Shown piece by piece: positions 1 through 5,436 of a stretch of DNA of 7,127 bases. Position numbers and translations under genes: made by a program. The notes beneath the pieces were generated by a model. It saw nothing but the letters and a program-made list of their open reading frames with translations. It was not told the DNA's origin and did not search any database. Numbering within the stretch: position 1 is the first letter of the stretch; every line of letters starts with the position of its first letter. This DNA comes from Bacillota bacterium (GTDB lineage: Bacteria > Bacillota_A > Clostridia > DSM-8532): NCBI GenBank assembly GCA_023424865.1, contig JAFADM010000417.1, forward strand, positions 1 through 7,127, written 5' to 3'.

Positions 1-1
1 C

Positions 2-1033
2 TTGTCCCCACCATTTTCCATTATACACTATTTTCCGTCCGGTTTTAGCACTTTCTATAGCGCCAAAAACCATTGCCATGCTTTTTATATTGTCGGTGCA
101 GTCGGTTTCGGCCTTTCTGCCTTCCAGCAGTGCGGAAAACATTTCATCCAGACAGCCGTCATGCCCTTCACGGCCATTCCAGGAGGCTTCCGCCTCCACA
201 CGTTCGGTCTTGCGGATGAAGCCTTCCGTCTGGCCCGGCAGGAGATTTTCCGCATAAGGAGGATTTTTTCCGTCCCACAGTGCGGTTCCATGGCTTCCTG
301 TCACACGCCAGTCCGATTCCCAGGAGGTTGAAGCTCCTTCTGCGCACCATGAGCCTCTGTAGGAAAAGACGGCTCCGTTGGAAAACTCAAAAATGCAGAC
401 AGCGGAAGCATTCCCCTTGTACCAGGAGCCTTGGGGATTGAATTCATGGCAATATACCGAAACAGGATCTCCTCCCGCAATAAAGCGGGCCTGATCAAAG
501 GTATGTATGGCCATATCCAGGATGAGGGGGCTGTCCATGAGATCACGGAAGCCTCCGAAATGAGCTCCAATAAAGAAATCGGCGCATATGAGGCCAGGCT
601 TTCCGATAGTACCGGACTGAATCAGCTCCTTATATGCTCTAATATTCTTCAGGTAGCGGCGGTTCTGCATAACCGAATAGTTCTTCCCGGCGGCACCCGC
701 AGCCTCAGCCATTTTTACCGCTGCTTCCATGGAAGAGGCCATGGGCTTTTCCCCCATAACATATTGGCCCCGGCTTAAAGCGGTGAGCGTAACGGATGTG
801 TGCGCCTCAGGGAGGGTGATATCAAACACCAGATTGGCAGAGGTGGCACTCAGGGCTTCGTCTAATTGAGTAAAAACCGGGCAGGCCAGCTGATGTCTCT
901 GGGCCATGGCCGCCGCGTTTTCCGGCTTAATATCGACAAGGCCCACAATTTCAGCATCCTCTCGTCCAAGTGCGTACTTCACCCACGCATTGGCCATACT
1001 TCCACAGCCCACAACAATTATTTTAAATGTCAT
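2..1033 (-). CDS. Gfo/Idh/MocA-family NAD(P)-dependent oxidoreductase (3' end not reached)
   Basis: Reading the minus strand from the ATG at 1033, the frame stays open for 344 codons to the window edge with no stop. The protein starts MTFKIIVVGCGSMANAW, a Rossmann-fold dinucleotide-binding GxGxM motif at residues 9-13. It continues with the family's EKP motif at 95-97 (the Lys is the usual catalytic/cofactor-contacting residue) and with DMAIHTFDQAR at 173-183, whose H177 matches the conserved active-site histidine. The C-terminal half is the alpha/beta substrate domain. At 344 residues it is near full family length (about 330-390), so little is missing. AAGGAG (1041-1046) lies 7 nt before the start. 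Members oxidise sugars, inositols or sugar acids with NAD(P). Together with the upstream isomerase-like gene and the AraC regulator this suggests a cytoplasmic polyol or sugar catabolic step. The substrate is not readable. Family call is firm. Confidence 0.93.
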   Translation of the reverse strand, partial: MTFKIIVVGCGSMANAWVKYALGREDAEIVGLVDIKPENAAAMAQRHQLACPVFTQLDEALSATSANLVFDITLPEAHTSVTLTALSRGQYVMGEKPMASSMEAAVKMAEAAGAAGKNYSVMQNRRYLKNIRAYKELIQSGTIGKPGLICADFFIGAHFGGFRDLMDSPLILDMAIHTFDQARFIAGGDPVSVYCHEFNPQGSWYKGNASAVCIFEFSNGAVFSYRGSWCAEGASTSWESDWRVTGSHGTALWDGKNPPYAENLLPGQTEGFIRKTERVEAEASWNGREGHDGCLDEMFSALLEGRKAETDCTDNIKSMAMVFGAIESAKTGRKIVYNGKWWGQ

Positions 1034-1092
1034 TGCAATTCTCCTTCAGATAACTCCCTATTTACGAGGAAGCCGTCAATTAGTCCAGCCAT
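1030..1092 (-). CDS. possible 20-aa small ORF, ATGA-overlapped with the oxidoreductase start
   Basis: An ATG at 1092 opens 20 codons (MAGLIDGFLV then NRELSEGELQ) ending in a TGA that shares ATGA with the oxidoreductase start codon. It is preceded by a full AGGAGG (1097-1102), though only 4 nt from the ATG, which is short. The oxidoreductase SD lies inside this ORF. The arrangement would allow translational coupling: ribosomes ending here restart on the oxidoreductase. No family is recognised. The frame is open upstream to codon 1126-1128, so it could also be the remnant of a longer reading frame. The signal is only positional; a chance ORF of this length is quite possible. Confidence 0.35.
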   Translation of the reverse strand: MAGLIDGFLVNRELSEGELQ

Positions 1093-1139
1093 AGAACCTC
1101 CTGCAATACGTTCCCATGTACGCGAAAGTCATTTGGGAC

Positions 1140-2024
1140 TCATTGGGGATTGGGTATAAAATCCCCGCCCCTGCAGCTCTTTAAATAACGGAGAGCATGA
1201 ACCTGCCCTGTCATTTCCAGCTCATCCCTGTAAACAGGATCATGGTAGCCTTCGATATCGATGGTTCCCTTATAGCCATTTTGGCGGAGAATAGAGATAA
1301 TGTCCGTCCAGTTGCTGTCGCCGAAACCCGGTGTGCGATGCCATACAAAAGGCTTAGGGCCGTCTTTTCCATATTCCCTTATAACGTCCCAGGCAATGGT
1401 TGCGTCCTTACCATGGACGTGAAATATTTTCCCGCACCATTTCCTAAGCTGGGGAATGGGATCAATAAGGCTCACCATTTGGTGGCAGGGTTCCCATTCC
1501 AATCCCAGAGAATCGGAGGGAATGGCATCGAACATCAATTCCCAGGCAGATGGGTTAAGGGCAATGTTCCAATCCCCTTTATACCAGGTTCCACCCATGT
1601 CACAATTTTCAAAAGCTATACGGACGCCTTTGGCTTCGGCCCGTTTCACAAGCTCGCCAAAAACCTCCTTGAAACGAGGGAGTGATTCTTCAATGGGGCG
1701 GTCCACAATGCGCCCTGTAAAGCCGGTTACCATGGATGCGCCGAAAGCTTCCGCATTGTCAATGGCCCGTTCCCAGCTTGCCAGGGTATCGGCGTTTTTC
1801 CCGTGGCCGGTGAGCGGGTTTCCGAAAACCGACAGAGCCGAAATAATACTTCCACTCTCTGCAGCTGTCTCCCTCACCTTTTTGCCCAATTCCTTAAGAT
1901 CCAGATCGCCTGTGGTTTGCCAGAAGGTAATTTCATAGGATTCAAAGCCGTACTTCGAAATTTGTGGAATCGTTTTCAGTGCTTCCATTCCGGAGAGCAG
2001 TGTCCCGATACGAATATTATCCAT
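1140..2024 (-). CDS. sugar phosphate isomerase/epimerase-like TIM-barrel protein (AP-endonuclease 2 superfamily)
   Basis: A 294-residue cytoplasmic protein of the xylose-isomerase-like TIM-barrel superfamily (IolE/IolI, hydroxypyruvate isomerase and 3-keto-sugar epimerase relatives). Likely metal ligands are in the usual order: E139 in IAFENCD, E178 and H181 in LGLEWEPCHQ (most relatives have Asp where E178 sits), H204 in HVHGKD, and E258 in IDIEGYHD. Length fits the family (about 260-300). The start chosen is ATG 2024, because AGGAGG (2032-2037) is 7 nt upstream. An in-frame ATG at 2123 would add 33 residues (MSYKMGVSW...) that precede the usual barrel start. The gene is the first of a minus-strand unit with the Gfo/Idh/MocA dehydrogenase, 106 nt downstream, and is divergent from the AraC regulator. 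Such pairs commonly oxidise and isomerise or dehydrate inositols, sugars or their keto derivatives. The exact reaction is inference only. Confidence 0.88.
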   Translation of the reverse strand: MDNIRIGTLLSGMEALKTIPQISKYGFESYEITFWQTTGDLDLKELGKKVRETAAESGSIISALSVFGNPLTGHGKNADTLASWERAIDNAEAFGASMVTGFTGRIVDRPIEESLPRFKEVFGELVKRAEAKGVRIAFENCDMGGTWYKGDWNIALNPSAWELMFDAIPSDSLGLEWEPCHQMVSLIDPIPQLRKWCGKIFHVHGKDATIAWDVIREYGKDGPKPFVWHRTPGFGDSNWTDIISILRQNGYKGTIDIEGYHDPVYRDELEMTGQVHALRYLKSCRGGDFIPNPQ

Positions 2025-2031
2025 TTTTGTT

Positions 2032-2037
2032 CCTCCT
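2032..2037 (-). promoter_or_regulatory. AGGAGG ribosome binding site fixing the isomerase start
   Basis: A perfect AGGAGG on the minus strand, 7 nt before ATG 2024. It decides in favour of the 294-residue product over the longer frame starting at 2123. Confidence 0.9.
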
Positions 2038-2110
2038 TTGGGCAGACGTTTCAAAAGGCAGCATTGTCCCAAGAACCGGCCTTTTACGTCAACCACCCAT
2101 GACACTCCCA

Positions 2111-2118
2111 TTTTATAA
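2111..2118 (-). promoter_or_regulatory. possible -10 element for the isomerase/oxidoreductase unit
   Basis: Minus-strand TTATAAAA contains TATAAA (2117 to 2112), about 88 nt upstream of the isomerase ATG. No good -35 stands 16-18 bp upstream, which would fit a regulator-dependent promoter. Tentative. Confidence 0.3.
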
Positions 2119-2176
2119 GACACACAAAAAACTGTCTCTACAGGATGTTGTGAAATAGTTATACAATCTTGTGATT

Positions 2177-2233
2177 TTTAAGCTATACTGTTTATGACGG
2201 TTTACGAAATTTAAGCTATTCACTTTATGAAGG
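2177..2233 (+). repeat. pair of 24-bp direct repeats in front of araC-type gene (candidate operators)
   Basis: Copy 1 (2177-2200) and copy 2 (2210-2233) match at 20 of 24 bases with a 33-bp offset, about three helical turns. The shared core is TTTAAGCTAT, four variable bases, then TTTATGA, one variable base, GG. Copy 1 contains TATACT, a good -10-like hexamer. Copy 2 runs into the SD of the AraC-type gene. AraC proteins carry two HTH motifs and commonly bind tandem direct repeats, so these are plausible sites for autoregulation and for control of the divergent isomerase gene. The repeats are seen directly; the binding is inferred. Confidence 0.6.
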
Positions 2234-2237
2234 AAGG
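2230..2237 (+). promoter_or_regulatory. ribosome binding site AAGGAAGG deciding the regulator start
   Basis: AAGGAAGG ends 8 nt before ATG 2246. The upstream in-frame GTG at 2237 overlaps this SD and cannot use it, so ATG 2246 is preferred. Operator-like repeat copy 2 overlaps the site. Confidence 0.7.
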
Positions 2238-2245
2238 TGTATCCT

Positions 2246-3124
2246 ATGCTGTCCCGTGAAGCGCTGAGAGAGCATACCAAGTATAATGACAGGTACTTCC
2301 CCATTAACCTGTTTCGAATAAAATCAAACTCCGTACAGCCCCTGTTTATTCATTGGCACGACAGCATAGAAATTGTACATTGGACGAAGGGACAGGCCCT
2401 TTTCAGCATTGGAGGAACTGAATTCCCCGCTGAACCGGGAGACCTTTTTTGCGTCAGCAGCGGACAAATCCATTCCGCTGCGAGACAATACGAAGGGCCT
2501 ACGGCCTATAATGCCATGGTCTTTAATCCTGTCCTTCTTATGGGACAAACACCGGACCCTTCTTATATGAAGCATCTTGCGCCTTTTTTGGACGGAAGCC
2601 GCCGGCTTCCTCCCAAGCTTTCCATTGACGATCCCCAATGGGATCAAGCCCGGTTTCTTATGAACAGAATACTTGCGGAATTTGAAAAAAGTCAGGCAGG
2701 CTATGAGCTTTCTGTCAAAGCTTATCTGACACTGCTTTTAGTTGAAATCGCAAGAAGTGGAATAGTCCAGGGAGCGGTTGGAGGCAAAAACACCCAGGAG
2801 GGGTATCTGGAGAATTTTAAGACCTTGCTTCTCCATATTGAAAAGAATTACGCAGAAAAGCTGACAGTGGAGCAGGCGGCCCGAATGGTGGGCTTAAGCC
2901 CCTTCCATTTTTGCAAAACCTTTAAACGTCTTACAGGAAGAACCTTCGTGGAGTTCATTAATCTCCACAGGGTAAACAAGGCGGAAGCCCTTTTGACGGA
3001 TTCGCCCCTGTCCATTACTGAAATAGCCGAGGCCACCGGCTTTTGCAATATTAACTATCTGGATAGAGTTTTTAAAAAGTATAAGCTTAAATCGCCGTCA
3101 GAGTTACGGCGTCCGGGAAGATAG
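2246..3124 (+). CDS. AraC/XylS-family transcriptional regulator with N-terminal cupin
   Basis: A 292-residue cytoplasmic DNA-binding regulator. Residues about 30-80 form an AraC-type cupin sensor: FIHWHDSIEI (34-43) and PAEPGDLFCVSSGQIHSA (61-78), the PGD...IH signature of the beta-barrel. The C-terminal 100 residues carry the two AraC helix-turn-helix motifs, KLTVEQAARMVGLSPFHFCK (205-224) and SITEIAEATGFCNINYLDRVF (256-276), ending in the family's KSPSELRR. Length is typical (about 280-300). It is divergent from the isomerase/dehydrogenase pair and separated from it by about 220 bp holding two direct repeats, the standard layout for a local activator of a carbohydrate operon. The ligand is unknown. 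The cupin histidines suggest a small sugar or polyol-type effector, which is inference. Confidence 0.93.
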   Translation: MLSREALREHTKYNDRYFPINLFRIKSNSVQPLFIHWHDSIEIVHWTKGQALFSIGGTEFPAEPGDLFCVSSGQIHSAARQYEGPTAYNAMVFNPVLLMGQTPDPSYMKHLAPFLDGSRRLPPKLSIDDPQWDQARFLMNRILAEFEKSQAGYELSVKAYLTLLLVEIARSGIVQGAVGGKNTQEGYLENFKTLLLHIEKNYAEKLTVEQAARMVGLSPFHFCKTFKRLTGRTFVEFINLHRVNKAEALLTDSPLSITEIAEATGFCNINYLDRVFKKYKLKSPSELRRPGR

Positions 3125-3168
3125 ATTAAATTTGGGGTTTGGTTCTGGCTCGGATTTTAGTTTAAATT

Positions 3169-3429
3169 TTACATTTTTGATAAAAACCACTTCTGTGTCC
3201 TAACTTCATACTTAATTTCAAACCGTACTTCCTGTTCATGGATACTGCTCTGGCACAAAAAAACAAGCATGAGGTTGCCCGCAATTTTTTCCTGCTTCCG
3301 CACTAGAATCCTATTGACAGTAATCATAGCGTTTTCCTGCTCATCCTTGTAGCGAAATTTTATGGGCCATGATTTGCCTTCCTCGTCAAAGGCCGCAACC
3401 ACAGCAATGGGTTTCATAATGAGCTTCAC
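3169..3429 (-). CDS. small SOS-controlled protein of unknown function (86 aa)
   Basis: An 86-residue protein reading MKLIMKPIAVVAAFDEEGKS at the start and KYEVRTQKWFLSKM at the end. It has alternating hydrophobic/charged segments suggesting an all-beta fold, one Cys (C59), no signal peptide, no membrane segment and no named motif. I cannot assign a family with certainty. The MKPIAVVAAFDEEG opening resembles conserved small clostridial hypothetical proteins I have a vague memory of seeing near DNA-repair genes; that is weak recollection, not evidence. The start chosen is GTG 3429, because GGAGG (3435-3439) lies 5 nt upstream. The TTG at 3441 would lie before that SD, and the ATG at 3417 is 17 nt past it. 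The promoter 52 nt upstream holds a near-consensus LexA box, so induction by DNA damage is expected. It stands alone, convergent with araC. Confidence 0.82.
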   Translation of the reverse strand: MKLIMKPIAVVAAFDEEGKSWPIKFRYKDEQENAMITVNRILVRKQEKIAGNLMLVFLCQSSIHEQEVRFEIKYEVRTQKWFLSKM

Positions 3430-3434
3430 GACGA

Positions 3435-3439
3435 CCTCC
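3435..3439 (-). promoter_or_regulatory. GGAGG ribosome binding site selecting a GTG start
   Basis: GGAGG sits 5 nt before GTG 3429 on the minus strand, the only candidate start in this frame with correct SD spacing. Confidence 0.7.
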
Positions 3440-3487
3440 AAGTGAACTGCACGGAAAAAGGAACTCCTGCAGCAGAATATCTCTTAT

Positions 3488-3516
3488 ATTATATTCAGAA
3501 CATACGTTCGTGTATA
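3488..3516 (-). promoter_or_regulatory. sigma-A promoter with LexA (SOS) box in the spacer
   Basis: On the minus strand a perfect -10 TATAAT (3493 to 3488) is separated by exactly 17 bp from the -35 hexamer TATACA (3516 to 3511; 4 of 6 to TTGACA). The spacer contains CGAACGTATGTTCT (3510 to 3497), which fits the Bacillus LexA/DinR consensus CGAACRNRYGTTYC at 13 of 14 positions. LexA bound here would cover both hexamers and block transcription; RecA-driven LexA self-cleavage would release it. Expected transcription start is near 3481, giving a leader of about 50 nt to the 86-aa gene. Confidence 0.85.
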
Positions 3517-3529
3517 CAGAGAATTTCTG

Positions 3530-3593
3530 CCAATGGGTAAAGTGAAAGATTAACTTCCAGATTATAAGACTTAATTCCAATGGGTAAAGTGAA
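3530..3593. repeat. exact 17-bp direct repeat pair upstream of the SOS promoter
   Basis: CCAATGGGTAAAGTGAA occurs at 3530-3546 and again at 3577-3593, 17 of 17 identical with a 47-bp offset. The flanks and the intervening bases do not match, so this is not a simple 47-bp tandem duplication. Read on the minus strand, each copy supplies TTTACC, a weak -35-like hexamer. After the distal copy a TATAAT follows at 16 bp, so a second promoter is possible. The pair could instead be a regulator's binding sites. Confidence 0.65.
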
Positions 3594-3612
3594 GGTAAAG
3601 AACGAGCACAAC

Positions 3613-3627
3613 AAAAAGACAGCTGTC
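3613..3627 (-). terminator. weak terminator-like palindrome downstream of the GrpB gene
   Basis: The perfect palindrome GACAGCTGTC (3618-3627) is followed on the minus strand by TTTTT. The stem is short (3 to 4 pairs, extendable only by G-U pairs), so termination would be inefficient. It lies about 86 nt after the GrpB-family stop. Confidence 0.25.
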
Positions 3628-3712
3628 CCGGAAATATTTAAATCGGAGGCTCATCAACAAAACGGTCGATTATTATATTCCAGGGTATAGTTGGCCGCTT
3701 CCGATGAATTTA

Positions 3713-4231
3713 TTATAAATCCAGCAAGCTATAAATGTTATGAATAAAAGTCTCCTTGCCTTTGGTGTAGGCAGTTCTATCTTCCGGATACTGAGAAGCA
3801 AGCGCTTCCTTTAATTCAGAATATTTCTCTGCCGCATCAGGATGTGAGTTTAAATAGTCACGGAATCCAACCAACTGAAAAAACCCTTTATCCTGGGCGT
3901 CATAACAATGGATATGCCTCAAGGATATCTGGTTTTGACCTCGCAATACAAATAAATGATAGGTTTGGCTTCCATGCTGCGGGCCGCAGTAATCATACCC
4001 TGTTTGTTTCATGGCATCAACATCCATATCCACGATTGATTTCAAACGGACTGCAATATCTAATATGGGCTTTGCACAAATAGTATGAATGGCGGTACTT
4101 CCGACATGCTGGATTTCGAATAAATTATTGCTCCATATGGTTTCAAGCTGACTTTTGACCTGAGTAAATTCATCCTCCCACTCCTGGCTGTGTGGCAACA
4201 GCCTCACTTTATACCTTTCAACGCCTTCCAT
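3713..4231 (-). CDS. GrpB/UPF0157 family protein
   Basis: A 172-residue protein with the hallmarks of the GrpB (UPF0157) family, a nucleotidyltransferase-like fold of unproven activity: IQHVGSTAI (40-48), KPILDI (54-59), LRHIHCY (104-110), FRDYLNSHPDAAEKY (123-137) and YTKGKETFI (155-163). Length matches the family (about 170). ATG 4231 is chosen because GGAGG (4238-4242) is 6 nt upstream; the in-frame ATG at 4270 would add 13 residues without an SD. Most relatives read HVGSTAVPGLAAKPI; here the PGL segment is HTI (residues 49-51), an unusual change beside the likely active site. The family is sometimes annotated as dephospho-CoA kinase-related because some members are fused to it, which is no proof of function here. 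It follows the methyltransferase on the same strand after a repeat-bearing gap of 233 nt, so it may be separately transcribed. Confidence 0.92.
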   Translation of the reverse strand: MEGVERYKVRLLPHSQEWEDEFTQVKSQLETIWSNNLFEIQHVGSTAIHTICAKPILDIAVRLKSIVDMDVDAMKQTGYDYCGPQHGSQTYHLFVLRGQNQISLRHIHCYDAQDKGFFQLVGFRDYLNSHPDAAEKYSELKEALASQYPEDRTAYTKGKETFIHNIYSLLDL

Positions 4232-4237
4232 GATAGG

Positions 4238-4242
4238 CCTCC
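4238..4242 (-). promoter_or_regulatory. GGAGG ribosome binding site setting the GrpB start
   Basis: GGAGG lies 6 nt before ATG 4231 and excludes the longer 185-codon reading from 4270. Confidence 0.85.
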
Positions 4243-4342
4243 ATAAATTGTTTTTAAATATAAATAGCATAGCACAGGTACTGGCATAGGATTTCTTTCA
4301 TGCGTGACTTTGCCGCCGCCTGCGGGCTATGTTGCAAAACCG

Positions 4343-4480
4343 GGATTTCCCTGTTTCAAATGCCGGATCCTAAATTGTCTGCTTTTATTGCCGGTTTTCA
4401 AATTGCTTGTATCAAATGTCTGTTTTACAGCTAAGGCTCAAATCGTCTATTCAAATGCCGAATCTCAAATTTCCTGCCTC
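4343..4480. repeat. degenerate tandem array with 13-14 bp period
   Basis: The motif CAAAT or a close variant recurs at 4357, 4371 (TAAAT), 4399, 4413, 4439, 4452 and 4466. The stretch can be cut into consecutive units beginning at 4343, 4357, 4371, 4385, 4399, 4413, 4427 (12 bp), 4439 (13 bp), 4452 and 4466. An approximate unit is CAAATTGCCTGTTT. The period is not a multiple of three and the array lies mostly outside genes. Its last unit supplies the TGA stop of the methyltransferase (ATTTGA on the minus strand). The rest of the 233-nt gap (4232-4342) shows no convincing promoter or gene. Confidence 0.6.
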
Positions 4481-5355
4481 ACAGCCTCTAGGGCAATCCA
4501 GTCATCGCCGGGCATATATGGACTTCCGGTAAAATCGTTCCACACCCGGTTTACTTTGAAGTTTGCTGACTGAAGCACCTGTTTAACGGCGTTAAGAGAA
4601 TAATCATGAAACCAGTTTCTATAAACGCAAAGGCTATTGTCGTCCATAACGGCATACTGGTCCAGCCACACCTCTTGTTCCGGATAATCAAAGCCCTTTT
4701 GAAGAACACAATGCCTCCCCTGGCGCCAAAAGCCGCCTTGACTCATATACCATTCCTCTTTAAGTCCGCTTTTCAGTCTCAAATCCCTTGTTGAAACGTC
4801 AAAAAGGAAAACACCGTCTTTTTTTAAAGCTTGATGGATTAATTGAAGCAAAGCATCACGTTTCTCGTCGGAAAAAGTACAAAGCTCACCGTAGATTTGA
4901 AGGACACCGTCAAACTCATTAAGATATGTCATGTCCAAAAAGTTCATGCAGCGGTATTCTATGGACAAACCCGCAGCCAAAGCTTCTTTCCGGGCATGGT
5001 CCAGGGAGCGGCTTGAAAGGTCCAGTCCAATCACGTGAATACCGGCCATGGCAAGCTTTTTTGCGTACAGTCCCGGACCACAGCCCAGGTCAAGTATTTT
5101 CATGCCGGGCTTCAACACCTGCGATTGCAGGAAATGGTTAATGGTTTTATCTATGGTTTCATATGTTCGGCTTGCTGCATCATGACGGGGGTCAAGATGA
5201 GCAGCCAGCATGCTTGCTGAAATATGCTCATCATCCCAGAACTTAAGCCGCTCCGGATTTAACTCTTGAAATCCAGGTATGGCAACAGACCACCCGGGTT
5301 CATAGAGCAGAGGTTTGTTATTAATTTTAAATAGATAATCCAAAAGACCTTGCAT
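4465..5355 (-). CDS. class I SAM-dependent methyltransferase
   Basis: A 296-residue cytoplasmic protein with a Rossmann-like methyltransferase core. Motif I KILDLGCGPG (86-95) binds S-adenosylmethionine. VIGLDLS (108-114) gives the acidic ribose contact D112, YRCMNFLDM (134-142) is the adenine-side motif, and FDGVLQIYGELCTF (148-161) is motif IV. The N-terminal stretch DPRHDAASRTYETIDK (55-70), before the core, and the C-terminal beta-rich segment (about 190-296), with FHDYSLNAVKQVLQSANF (249-266), are typical of clostridial small-molecule-type methyltransferases. The substrate cannot be named. ATG 5355 has GGAG 7 nt upstream. It follows the acetyltransferase gene on the same strand after 81 nt and may be cotranscribed with it. 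The stop codon lies inside the tandem repeat array. Confidence 0.92.
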   Translation of the reverse strand: MQGLLDYLFKINNKPLLYEPGWSVAIPGFQELNPERLKFWDDEHISASMLAAHLDPRHDAASRTYETIDKTINHFLQSQVLKPGMKILDLGCGPGLYAKKLAMAGIHVIGLDLSSRSLDHARKEALAAGLSIEYRCMNFLDMTYLNEFDGVLQIYGELCTFSDEKRDALLQLIHQALKKDGVFLFDVSTRDLRLKSGLKEEWYMSQGGFWRQGRHCVLQKGFDYPEQEVWLDQYAVMDDNSLCVYRNWFHDYSLNAVKQVLQSANFKVNRVWNDFTGSPYMPGDDWIALEAVRQEI

Positions 5356-5401
5356 ACTATTACTCCATATCTTCCAGCGCTTCTTTTTAATGTTCCAGCT
5401 A

Positions 5402-5407
5402 ATTATA
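5402..5407 (-). promoter_or_regulatory. possible -10 element in front of the methyltransferase gene
   Basis: A perfect TATAAT occurs on the minus strand in the 81-nt gap. The best -35 at 16 bp spacing is CTGATG, only 3 of 6 to consensus. It overlaps a small AT-rich inverted repeat (5399-5413). A secondary promoter is possible but weakly supported. Confidence 0.3.
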
Positions 5408-5436
5408 TATTAGAATACTTGCGCATCAGGATACTG

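Noticed and set aside
2..778. Plus-strand frames at 2-331 and 431-778 and minus frames at 85-291, 168-350 and 301-570.
   Set aside because: All overlap the Gfo/Idh/MocA frame, which carries clear motifs and stays open to the edge; these are shadows.
1197..1938. Long plus-strand open frames (1197-1685 and 1456-1938, about 160 codons each).
   Set aside because: They are antisense to the well-supported isomerase gene, have no SD, and read as low-quality protein without motifs.
2025..2123. 33-residue N-terminal extension of the isomerase from ATG 2123.
   Set aside because: The strong AGGAGG at 2032-2037 lies inside this extension and points to ATG 2024. The extension also starts next to the probable -10, leaving no leader.
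2131..2144. CTGT-CTCT-ACAG inverted repeat in the divergent gap as an operator.
   Set aside because: Arms of only 4 bp with no extension; not distinguishable from chance.
3125..3168. AAATTT at both ends of the gap between araC and the small gene, as a possible bidirectional terminator.
   Set aside because: AAATTT is self-complementary, the loop would be about 29 nt and there is no GC stem, so no convincing terminator is present. Nothing else is seen in this 44-nt gap.
3386..3580. Minus frame of 64 codons over the SOS promoter.
   Set aside because: It runs through the -35/-10 region and the LexA box, has no SD, and overlaps the supported small gene out of frame.
4343..4480. Possible CRISPR array.
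   Set aside because: The units are about 14 bp, degenerate and contiguous, with no conserved direct repeat of 23 bp or more, no unique spacers, and no cas genes nearby.
5399..5413. AT-rich inverted repeat CTAAT-N5-ATTAG between the acetyltransferase and methyltransferase genes.
   Set aside because: Five A/T-rich pairs without a T-tract are too weak for a terminator, and such repeats are common by chance in AT-rich gaps.
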